From NCBI RefSeq assembly GCF_000013745.1, contig NC_007925.1, positions 3,844,001 to 3,908,000 on the forward strand: 64,000 bases of DNA, in the 5' to 3' direction. A model generated the notes under the pieces. It was not told the origin of the DNA, did no database searches, and saw only the letters and a list, made by a program, of their open reading frames with translations. This stretch comes from Rhodopseudomonas_A palustris_F. GTDB lineage: Bacteria > Pseudomonadota > Alphaproteobacteria > Rhizobiales > Xanthobacteraceae. The position numbers and the translations under genes are program-made. Of the stretch, positions 47,398 to 53,636 are shown piece after piece; positions within the stretch are counted from its first letter, which is position 1; every line of letters starts with the position of its first letter.

Positions 47398-47928
47398 ACG
47401 ACCCGCTCCGGATGCGCTTCGGCAAAGGCCGTGCCTCAGTGCGGCGCGCCCTGGCACGCATTGGCCTAATACGACGAATCATTCGTATTTGCAAGCATGA
47501 TGCTGGGATCCGCAATGACCGCTCGCCGCACAACCCGCGCTTCTTTGAAAAAGCCGCCACAGCAGACCCGCTGCGCCTATCCTAAAACCCTCAAGCGCCG
47601 TCGAGCGAAGGCCCACGCGAGAGGCGTGCCTTAACTGCCAATCGGCATCGGCTCGCCCCGGATCGACAGCCAATCTCTCCAGCTTGACTACCTTATCTCT
47701 TCGCTGCGATCGAGTTTCGAAAGATATCTGCGTTACACCTGGACCGCGACATCGCATCGCGCCAAATCCCAGGAAGAGCATCGGCAAATCCTCGAACTGT
47801 GCCGGACCCGCAAAACAAAGCCGGCACACCGCCTCCTGAAAGATCACATTTTGGCGACGGGCGACCTCCTTATCGAGAAACTACGCCGACAGGACGCCTC
47901 GCTTTCAACGACGTCTTCGCCTCCTTGA
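47398..47928 (+). pseudogene. Decayed GntR-family (FCD-type) regulator
   Basis: Two pieces of one protein lie in different frames. The first (47398 to about 47490) reads LRMRFGKGRASVRRALARIG, a GntR winged-helix recognition part. The second (47635–47928) has no start codon and reads 'LISSLRSSFERYLRYTWTAT' then 'EEHRQILELCRTRKTKPAHR' and 'LLKDHILATGDLLIEKLRR', the end of an FCD ligand domain with its metal-site His. Stops and a frameshift separate them, so the gene is dead. Confidence 0.7.
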
Positions 47929-48288
47929 CACCAGCTTTCGTCCCGAGATGTCCTATAATGACGTCACCGGTTCGACGGATGTGACCTTCACGAAGGCCTC
48001 GCATCTCAGCTTTCCTGTCCGGCCTGGCACATCCGAACGATCTTTCTGTGCTCAGCCTGCGATTTCGGCAAATAGTTCAGTTCGTTCCATACTATCCCAT
48101 CCCCGAAGATGTCTTTCACATACGCAAAGGTCACCGTACCGACGAGTAAGGATATTCTGCTCGTTCTGCAGGAAGCTCAGCAAGCTTTCAACATGGCGCG
48201 GGCCACGAGCAAGGTGAGAAATCCTTGTCCCAATTCGGGCGAAACAATCCCACCAGCCACTTGACAACGCTCCGTCGCTGCAAGATAA
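47929..48288. other. Low-information gap after the GntR relic
   Basis: Apart from a doubtful 51-codon ORF (48109–48264, listed separately) I see nothing coding in this stretch. It precedes the Zur-like box and is richer in A and T than the flanks. Confidence 0.4.
48109..48264 (+). CDS. Possible short ORF or gene remnant
   Basis: This 51-codon frame starts MSFTYAKVTVPTSKDILLVL and continues 'QEAQQAFNMARATSKVRN', which reads like the helical N-terminus of a real protein, then ends in low-quality sequence. GAAG lies directly before the ATG. It may be the front end of a decayed gene next to the GntR relic, or chance. Confidence 0.25.
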   Translation: MSFTYAKVTVPTSKDILLVLQEAQQAFNMARATSKVRNPCPNSGETIPPAT

Positions 48289-48318
48289 CCGTATGTAATG
48301 TTATTACATTACATACGG
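48289..48318. promoter_or_regulatory. Perfect 30-bp Zur-type dyad
   Basis: The arms CCGTATGTAATGT and ACATTACATACGG (13 bp, exact) flank TATT. The core TGTAATGTTATTACATTACA fits the proteobacterial Zur box (GTnATGTTATAACAT-like). It ends ten bases before the start of the COG0523 GTPase gene, so a bound repressor would block transcription, and the mRNA leader must be very short. Confidence 0.88.
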
Positions 48319-48328
48319 TGCACATACG

Positions 48329-49561
48329 ATGCAAGTTGAGACGGCTGACAATCGCCTCCCGGTCACGGTGCTGTCCGGATTTCTCGGATCCGGGAAGACC
48401 ACGCTTCTCAATCACGTGCTCAACAACCGCGACGGGCGACGCGTCGCGGTGATCGTCAACGACATGAGCGAGGTCAATATCGACGCGGACCTGGTCCGCG
48501 AGGAGACCGCGCTCAGCCGCTCTGAAGAAAAGCTCGTCGAACTCACCAACGGCTGCATCTGCTGCACGTTGCGCGACGACCTTTTGAAGGAAGTGCGACG
48601 GCTCGCCGACGAGGGCCGCTTCGACTACCTGCTGATCGAAAGCACCGGCGTCTCCGAACCGCTTCCGGTGGCCGCGACCTTCGAATTCCGCCAGGAGACC
48701 GGCGAGAGCCTGTCCGATGTGGCGCGGCTGGACGCGATGGTAACGGTGGTCGATACCATCCATCTCTTGAAGGACTACTCATCGACCGATTTTCTGGCCG
48801 ATCGCGGCGAGACCGCGGGGGCGGACGACGAACGTACGCTGGTGAACCTTCTCGTCGAACAGATTGAATTCGCGGACATCGTCGTGATGAACAAGGTATC
48901 CGATGCGACGCCACAGCAACGCGACGCCGCCCGCGCCATCATTCATGCACTCAATCCTGATGCCCGCCTGATCGAGACCGACTACGGGCGTATCGCCCCG
49001 ACCGACCTGTTCGACACCGGCCTGTTCGATTTCGAGCGCGCCCACCAGCATCCGATGTGGTTCAGGGAACTCTATGGCTTCGCAGATCACGTTCCGGAGG
49101 ATGCCGAATACGGCGTGACGAGCTTCGTCTGGCACGCGCGACGCCCGCTGATTCCCGAACGCTTCAACGAGTTTCTGCAGACGCCGCTGCCCGGCGTCAT
49201 CCGCGCCAAGGGGCATTTCTGGCTCGCCACGCGCCCCGACTGGGTTGGCGAGTTCAGCCTTGCAGGCGCCTTGGCAACCACCCGTCCGCTGGGCTTCTGG
49301 TGGGCCGCGGTGCCATCCTCCCGCTGGCCGGCAGAGGCTCAGGCCCGCCAGCAGATCACCGGCAAATTCGATCTGGTGTACGGCGACCGGCGCCAGGAGA
49401 TCGTGTTCATCGGCATGCTGGGAACGATGAACCGCGCGCGCATCACCACCATGCTGGAGCGATGCTTGGCGGAGCCCGCCGACACCGAGGGTTTCGATCC
49501 GAGCGCCTATCGGCATCTGCCGGATCCCTTCCCGGGATGGGGACGGACCAACGCTGCCTGA
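48329..49561 (+). CDS. COG0523 zinc-responsive GTPase (ZigA/YciC-like metallochaperone)
   Basis: This 410-residue G3E GTPase has Walker A 'VLSGFLGSGKTTLLNHVL', the metal-binding CxCC motif 'NGCICCTLRDDL', Walker B 'YLLIESTGVSEPLPVA' and NKxD-like 'IVVMNKVSDATP'. The C-terminal CobW domain includes 'VIRAKGHFWLATRPDWVGEF'. The Zur-type dyad ten bases upstream and the zur gene downstream show induction by zinc starvation. It probably supplies scarce zinc to client enzymes. There is no visible Shine–Dalgarno, so translation may be leaderless or nearly so. Confidence 0.92.
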   Translation: MQVETADNRLPVTVLSGFLGSGKTTLLNHVLNNRDGRRVAVIVNDMSEVNIDADLVREETALSRSEEKLVELTNGCICCTLRDDLLKEVRRLADEGRFDYLLIESTGVSEPLPVAATFEFRQETGESLSDVARLDAMVTVVDTIHLLKDYSSTDFLADRGETAGADDERTLVNLLVEQIEFADIVVMNKVSDATPQQRDAARAIIHALNPDARLIETDYGRIAPTDLFDTGLFDFERAHQHPMWFRELYGFADHVPEDAEYGVTSFVWHARRPLIPERFNEFLQTPLPGVIRAKGHFWLATRPDWVGEFSLAGALATTRPLGFWWAAVPSSRWPAEAQARQQITGKFDLVYGDRRQEIVFIGMLGTMNRARITTMLERCLAEPADTEGFDPSAYRHLPDPFPGWGRTNAA

Positions 49562-49660
49562 CGCAGCCGGCGTCAATTCTGCCGCGACGCCCGCCGCAAA
49601 ATGATCGATGGCCACGGTGCTGTGCCGACCGGGTCTGGCATTGGCCATTCCCCTCAGGGG

Positions 49661-49680
49661 TGTAATGTTGCGGCATACTC
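49661..49680. promoter_or_regulatory. Degenerate Zur-like half-site before zur
   Basis: TGTAATGTTGCGGCATACTC keeps the left half of the upstream box (TGTAATGTT) with a poor right half. It lies 41 bases before the zur start. It may be a weak autoregulatory site. Confidence 0.4.
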
Positions 49681-49720
49681 TGTCGCGACATTGCAGCCGC
49701 GGGACCTCACGGGTTGTTGA

Positions 49721-50221
49721 ATGCGTGACCATGCAAATCACAACGCAAGCGGCGCCGAGGCACCAGGCGACGGAAACTGTCAGCGTGACGACGTCATGGC
49801 GCGGGCGCGAGCCTACGCAACGGCGAAAGGCCTGCCCTTCACGGCCATGCGTGAGCGCGTTCTGACGCTTGTTTCAACTTCACACCACCCGCTCACCGCC
49901 TATGAGATCGCCGACCGGCTCAGCCAAACCAAGAAAGTGCAGGCCGTTCAGGTCTATCGCGCCTTGGACTTCCTGCAGGAGGCTGGCTGCATCCACCGCC
50001 TCGCGATGCGGTCATCGTATTTCGCCTGCGATCACAGGCATGCGCACGGCGAGACCGTCGTGTTCATGGTGTGCAGCCAATGCGGCGTGGTCCAAGAGGC
50101 GGCGTCAGCGCTGGTCGGCCGGGGGCTTCGCAGCGCCGCAAAATCCTCCGGCTTCAAGCCGTCACATCCGATCATCGAGATCGAGGGGACGTGCGCGCAG
50201 TGTTCGGAACGCGGCGATTGA
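49721..50221 (+). CDS. zur: Fur-family zinc uptake regulator
   Basis: This 166-residue Fur-family repressor has winged-helix text 'LPFTAMRERVLTLVSTSHHP' and 'VQAVQVYRALDFLQEAGCIH', then the metal domain with His-rich 'CDHRHAHGETVVFMVCSQCG' and the second Cys pair 'EGTCAQCSERGD' (structural zinc). The neighbouring Zur-type dyad and COG0523 gene make zinc the likely metal. The start could be 49721 or Met 49796; neither has a good Shine–Dalgarno. Confidence 0.88.
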   Translation: MRDHANHNASGAEAPGDGNCQRDDVMARARAYATAKGLPFTAMRERVLTLVSTSHHPLTAYEIADRLSQTKKVQAVQVYRALDFLQEAGCIHRLAMRSSYFACDHRHAHGETVVFMVCSQCGVVQEAASALVGRGLRSAAKSSGFKPSHPIIEIEGTCAQCSERGD

Positions 50222-50309
50222 CTGAGACACCAGCGGTTGTCGCGCGGCTGCTGGCGATCGCCAGCCTGTGAGAGAGCCAGCGCAGTTGATATCCATCGGC
50301 GCGCCGCCG

Positions 50310-50645
50310 TCATTTCGCAATCAGAACGGCGGGCGGAGCGTCCGGGCTGAAGTCATCCACGAAACTATATTCGCCAGGCTCCAGCTTGCGGAAGATCATC
50401 CGCCCGGTAGCGCCGGCCGCGACGACTTCTTCCTTGTGCAATTCCTTGGATTCGAATTCCGCGGGCATCGTGCCGGTATTCTTGATAATGAGTCGGAAGC
50501 GCGTATTCGCCGGAACTTCCAATCGCTGTGGCGTGATCACACCATTATTCATCTCGATCTCGACGGTGACTTCATCGGCTCGGCTCTGCACCGGCGGCGT
50601 CAGCACCAACAACAATGCGGTTGCCATCCAGCAATACTTCTTCAT
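50310..50645 (-). CDS. Periplasmic cupredoxin-like protein, FtrB type
   Basis: This 111-residue exported protein has signal peptide 'YCWMATALLLVLTPPVQSRA'. Its single cupredoxin-like domain includes 'ITPQRLEVPANTRFRLIIKN' and 'LEPGEYSFVDDFSPDAPPAV'. In FtrABCD ferrous-iron systems FtrB is thought to oxidise Fe2+ for the FtrC permease. It is downstream of the FtrA-like gene. The FtrC permease and FtrD ferredoxin genes that should follow are not present in this window. Confidence 0.8.
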   Translation of the reverse strand: MKKYCWMATALLLVLTPPVQSRADEVTVEIEMNNGVITPQRLEVPANTRFRLIIKNTGTMPAEFESKELHKEEVVAAGATGRMIFRKLEPGEYSFVDDFSPDAPPAVLIAK

Positions 50646-50702
50646 GCCAACTCTCTTTCCGACATTCTTCCGTCGCTCTTCGCTGAGCGATCAATGCTCA
50701 CA

Positions 50703-50750
50703 ATCGACGAATTGTATTCGAGGCCAAAGCCTCGAATGCAATTCGTCGAT
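50703..50750. repeat. Near-perfect 48-nt hairpin between ftrA and ftrB
   Basis: Two 22-base arms (starting ATCGACGAATTG and ending CAATTCGTCGAT) pair with a single mismatch around a 4-base loop. It lies in the 140-base ftrA–ftrB gap. There is no T-run on the minus strand, so it is more likely an mRNA stabiliser, processing site or palindromic insertion than a strong terminator. Confidence 0.75.
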
Positions 50751-50785
50751 CGCAGTAGGCTGCGTCTCTTGAGACACTCAACGCG

Positions 50786-51337
50786 TCAATACGCGCCCTT
50801 CTTGCCGGTGCCGGCGAATGTGAATTCATAATCCAGGGAGAGCGGCTCGAACCAGGCAGGCACGCCGTTCTCCTTATCGACATGCCGCGCGATGCGCTGC
50901 TTCGGGTTCTTGCTCGGCGGCAGCACCGTCAGCGTCACCTTGTACTTCCCGACCGGGCGGGAGTTCGGCAGCTTGATGTTGTTGCAATAGGCAAAGCCGT
51001 CCGTTGCGACGTCAGGCGTCAGCTCGCCTTCCACGGCCTCGCCATTTTCAACGCTGGTAATCTTATACTTGACGAGCAAGCCCGGAAACCAGCTGTCTTC
51101 CTCAAGACCCCACGGATTGCCCTTTGCGGCCTTGATGTCCGCTTCCATGTGCAAGTCCGACTGTTTCGGATCCCGCATCAGCTCGGGAGTGTCGATCTCG
51201 ATGGGCTGGAGATAGACCAAGCCGACGCGCAGTCCACTCTTCTCCTGTGGAGTCCCGATCGGAACTTCCTTCGCCATCGCACCGACGGCGATGAAGCATG
51301 TCGCCAGAAGCGAAACGCCGACTGCCCTAAAATTCAT
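50786..51337 (-). CDS. Periplasmic iron transporter subunit, FtrA/P19 (Tp34) family
   Basis: This 183-residue exported protein has a signal peptide (VSLLATCFIAVGAMA). The family block contains 'SDLHMEADIKAAKGNPWGLE' (metal-site His and Glu/Met), 'DSWFPGLLVKYKIT' and 'GKYKVTLTVLPPSKNP'. P19-type proteins bind Cu and Fe and hand iron to an FTR1-like permease. First gene of an ftrAB pair lacking ftrCD locally. Confidence 0.87.
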   Translation of the reverse strand: MNFRAVGVSLLATCFIAVGAMAKEVPIGTPQEKSGLRVGLVYLQPIEIDTPELMRDPKQSDLHMEADIKAAKGNPWGLEEDSWFPGLLVKYKITSVENGEAVEGELTPDVATDGFAYCNNIKLPNSRPVGKYKVTLTVLPPSKNPKQRIARHVDKENGVPAWFEPLSLDYEFTFAGTGKKGAY

Positions 51338-51716
51338 TTTGACCTCTCATTGCAGATTATTCAGGTAGACGTGTGGACCGATGTCACGCCGGAATGCGCG
51401 GTGCGCTGCAGACCATTCCCGCAATATCCCGATGCAAATGGATCGGCAATTGTCGTAGTTTATAATAGCAATAAAGAGGCGGCGCTTGCGCCTGCCGCGA
51501 GGCATCACACGAAATGTGACGCATTCAGAAGCGCGGTGCGCGTGCCGCCCCAATCGCCAGTGAGTCGGGAGCGCTCCGCCAAACCCTCTTCCGCCATGGC
51601 GACGGTCACGCTCGTCGCAATAACGGAAAGCGCAGTTACGGCAGCCCCCACGCGTTGCAGCGCGGCTCCCGTTCGGTGCATTCAGTCATACAAAGTCCCC
51701 GTGGTGCTTTGCGGCG
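51338..51716. other. ftrA promoter region and gap, no gene seen
   Basis: This 379-base stretch holds the ftrA promoter. TTTATAATAGCAATAAA at about 51459–51475 is a TTTAT-N7-ATAAA dyad in an AT-rich island, compatible with a Fur/Irr-type iron box but too degenerate to assign. No coding sequence is visible. Confidence 0.4.
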
Positions 51717-52580
51717 TTACTTGCCGGGCTGCGCAGCGGCGGAGTCAAGTTGTTGCTTGCTAATCAGGGTGCGGATCAGCTTCCATGTCTCGCCCGACGC
51801 TCCCGACAACGGCGACGCAAGGAAATCATGTTCCCAGAGGACCTCGCGCCCGAGCCGCCGCGAGGTCTCGAAATCGCAACTGCCGGGCGGGCCGGCGGTA
51901 TCGACGATCACGGCACATTCCGGCAGACGGGCGATGATGCTGGCTCCGACAAACCATGACAGGCTGGTCGAGATCAGAACGTCGAGCCCGGTCGCCACCG
52001 CCGGCAGATCCTCAAAACGATGTGGCGTCGCGCCTTCTGCGGTTAGCAAGACGTAGTCTTCCACCGTCTCGGCCGTCGCGTGAACATTTGCGCCCAGCAT
52101 GACCAGGTAGCGGATCAACTCCATCGTCGCCGTGCCGTTGCCGACGATGCAAACTTCAATCTGACGGGGCCCCGGCTCACGATGCGAGGACGGACCAGCG
52201 GCATCCGCCGACCCGACCAGAAGATCCGGACCCGGACAGCCGTGTCCGACACTTAGTTGTCGCCGACTGAAATCGTCATCCGCGCCCACGCGCGAAATCG
52301 CCGATTGCTGCACTTCGCGGCGATGCGCACGATCCAGAACAATCCAGCCGACAGCCGCTTCCAATCCGCGCCAAAACCTGAATTTGAGCCGCCACCACAA
52401 TCCCTCGGGCGCTCCTCGCAACGGCCAGACCGGGCGCCGCACTGAGCCGTCGGTCGGAGCCACCTCGGAAGCGTGGCGTAAGCCTCTCCGTCCGGGCACC
52501 GTTTGCGCCGCCCCGATCGCAACCGGAATGTCAGCCGGAACGTTGCCGTCCCGACGCTGGCGGGTCCGCGCCCCGCTCAT
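51717..52580 (-). CDS. Rossmann-fold protein resembling dipicolinate synthase subunit A (C-terminal half)
   Basis: This 287-residue frame begins with an ATG that overlaps the preceding stop (ATGA). The first ~140 residues look atypical (Arg/Gly-rich). The last ~145 are a clear NAD-binding fold: 'IEVCIVGNGTATMELIRYLV' (G-x-G-x-x), 'GLDVLISTSLSWFVGAS' and 'CAVIVDTAGPPGSCDFETSR', then 'LSGASGETWKLIRTLI'. This is the pattern of dipicolinate-synthase-A-like and related dehydrogenases. It is downstream of a cobalamin riboswitch. The true start may be later than annotated. Confidence 0.55.
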   Translation of the reverse strand: MSGARTRQRRDGNVPADIPVAIGAAQTVPGRRGLRHASEVAPTDGSVRRPVWPLRGAPEGLWWRLKFRFWRGLEAAVGWIVLDRAHRREVQQSAISRVGADDDFSRRQLSVGHGCPGPDLLVGSADAAGPSSHREPGPRQIEVCIVGNGTATMELIRYLVMLGANVHATAETVEDYVLLTAEGATPHRFEDLPAVATGLDVLISTSLSWFVGASIIARLPECAVIVDTAGPPGSCDFETSRRLGREVLWEHDFLASPLSGASGETWKLIRTLISKQQLDSAAAQPGK

Positions 52581-52873
52581 GGCTTGACCTGCGGTTGTTC
52601 GTCGAGTTGATCGATGCTGCCACCGCACGGCGGCATCGCAGCGGCAGCCGCCGCTGTGGGCGATGCCTGTTGCTCGCGCTTGGGCGCGCTCTTCCAAGCC
52701 TCGGTGGCGCTCGCATCCGGCCCGTTGTCCGCCAGCGCATCGACCGACCAGGTATCAGAGTCACCCGCCGCCTTCAGGACGCCCGCCAGGTACGTCACCC
52801 TAGCCGGCAAGCGCTTGCCGGCGATCTCGGCGCCACTGCGGTGACCGTTAGGATGGATTAGAACGATCCGCAT
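52577..52873 (-). CDS. Short protein like the N-terminus of B12-binding radical-SAM BchE
   Basis: This 98-residue frame begins MRIVLIHPNGHRSGAEIAGK and continues 'ARVTYLAGVLKAAGDSDTWS', closely resembling the first ~45 residues of BchE-type B12-binding radical SAM cyclases. Then it departs into an Ala-rich tail (EQQASPTAAAAAAMPPCGGS). GGAG eight bases upstream supports ATG 52873. It ends by overlapping the next start. It is either a truncated relic or a new small protein. It lies 330 bases downstream of a cobalamin riboswitch. Confidence 0.45.
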   Translation of the reverse strand: MRIVLIHPNGHRSGAEIAGKRLPARVTYLAGVLKAAGDSDTWSVDALADNGPDASATEAWKSAPKREQQASPTAAAAAAMPPCGGSIDQLDEQPQVKP

Positions 52874-53095
52874 GCGACCGTCTCCTGCAAACATCGTCGC
52901 GGCATCCACCACGGGCGCCGGTCCATAGCTGGTGAATTTGTCGAGGCGTCCGATAAACGCGTGAGATAAACGCGCCACCTGGCCAGACCGCACGACGCCG
53001 CAGCCCCACGTCGGCACCGACCTGGCGTCACAGGCGATTCAGGCAGTCACGTCATACGGATCATCGACCGCGCAGGCGGCGGCGAACGCCGCCGA

Positions 53096-53155
53096 TCAGG
53101 CGCCGACCAGCCTCAGATAGCTGGAGCGCAGCCGGAATACTGAGCAAATAATCAT
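53096..53155 (-). CDS. 19-codon leader ORF after the cobalamin riboswitch
   Basis: GGAGGTATCATG is the best ribosome site in the interval and opens a 19-residue frame (MIICSVFRLRSSYLRLVGA) ending just before a GGCGGCG/CGCCGCC hairpin. It lies about 45 bases after the riboswitch core, so B12 could control access to this ribosome site. It may be a leader peptide or the start of a decayed gene. Confidence 0.3.
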   Translation of the reverse strand: MIICSVFRLRSSYLRLVGA

Positions 53156-53199
53156 GATACCTCCTGCACCGCCTCACCCGGCGAGCCGAAATTGATCGT

Positions 53200-53345
53200 G
53201 CGATGGCAGGTTTCCTGGCTCGCGGCTCGCTGACCTATCGTCACCTTCCCAGGAAACGAAATTCCCAGTGGTATCGGACGACAGGCTAACCGCTTACAGT
53301 TGCGGGGGCAGTCACGGTTTTGCACCGTGTTCCCTATTATCCTCA
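53200..53345 (-). ncRNA. Cobalamin (B12) riboswitch 1
   Basis: Read on the minus strand it has GGGAACACGGTGCAAAACCG, then 'TGACTGCCCCCGCAACTGTA' and 'AGCGGTTAGCCTG', a central 'CCACTGGG', and ends in the B12 box 'AGCCAGGAAACCTGCC' (53220–53205). All conserved cobalamin aptamer blocks are present. It should regulate the minus-strand sequence that follows: the leader ORF, the BchE-like frame and the Rossmann gene. Confidence 0.95.
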
Positions 53346-53436
53346 AGATCGCATCCACTCACGCAGACTCGAGATTGAGGCACCATCATGTTAACTATCG
53401 CATCCGCGATAAGGCTTTGCAAGCGTCGCCCGACGT

Positions 53437-53595
53437 TCAACTCTCCAGCAACGCCGCGCCCTCGACCGCGCCAATAGTCTCGTCGCTCGGCCTAAGAACG
53501 ACGAAACCAAGGGGTATACCAACGGAATACCCAATCGTCGCCCAATTGATCACCTCAATCAGACGCAGCCACACCCTAACGAAAGTCTGGCGCAT
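53437..53595 (-). CDS. Possible 52-residue membrane peptide
   Basis: The frame MRQTFVRVWLRLIEVINWAT continues 'IGYSVGIPLGFVVLRPSDET', a single amphipathic to hydrophobic helix, and ends 'GAVEGAALLES'. It lies between the hairpin after metE and riboswitch 1. I do not recognise it; it may be a fragment of a lost membrane gene. Confidence 0.3.
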   Translation of the reverse strand: MRQTFVRVWLRLIEVINWATIGYSVGIPLGFVVLRPSDETIGAVEGAALLES

Positions 53596-53632
53596 CGACG
53601 AGAGCGCGGCATCGTCTACCGCGCTCTCGTCG
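53596..53632 (-). terminator. Strong hairpin just after metE
   Basis: CGACGAGAGCGCGG and CCGCGCTCTCGTCG are exact 14-bp arms with a 9-base loop, starting five bases after the metE stop. There is no U-tract, so it may act as an mRNA 3' end, a weak terminator, or both. Confidence 0.6.
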
Positions 53633-53636
53633 CGTG

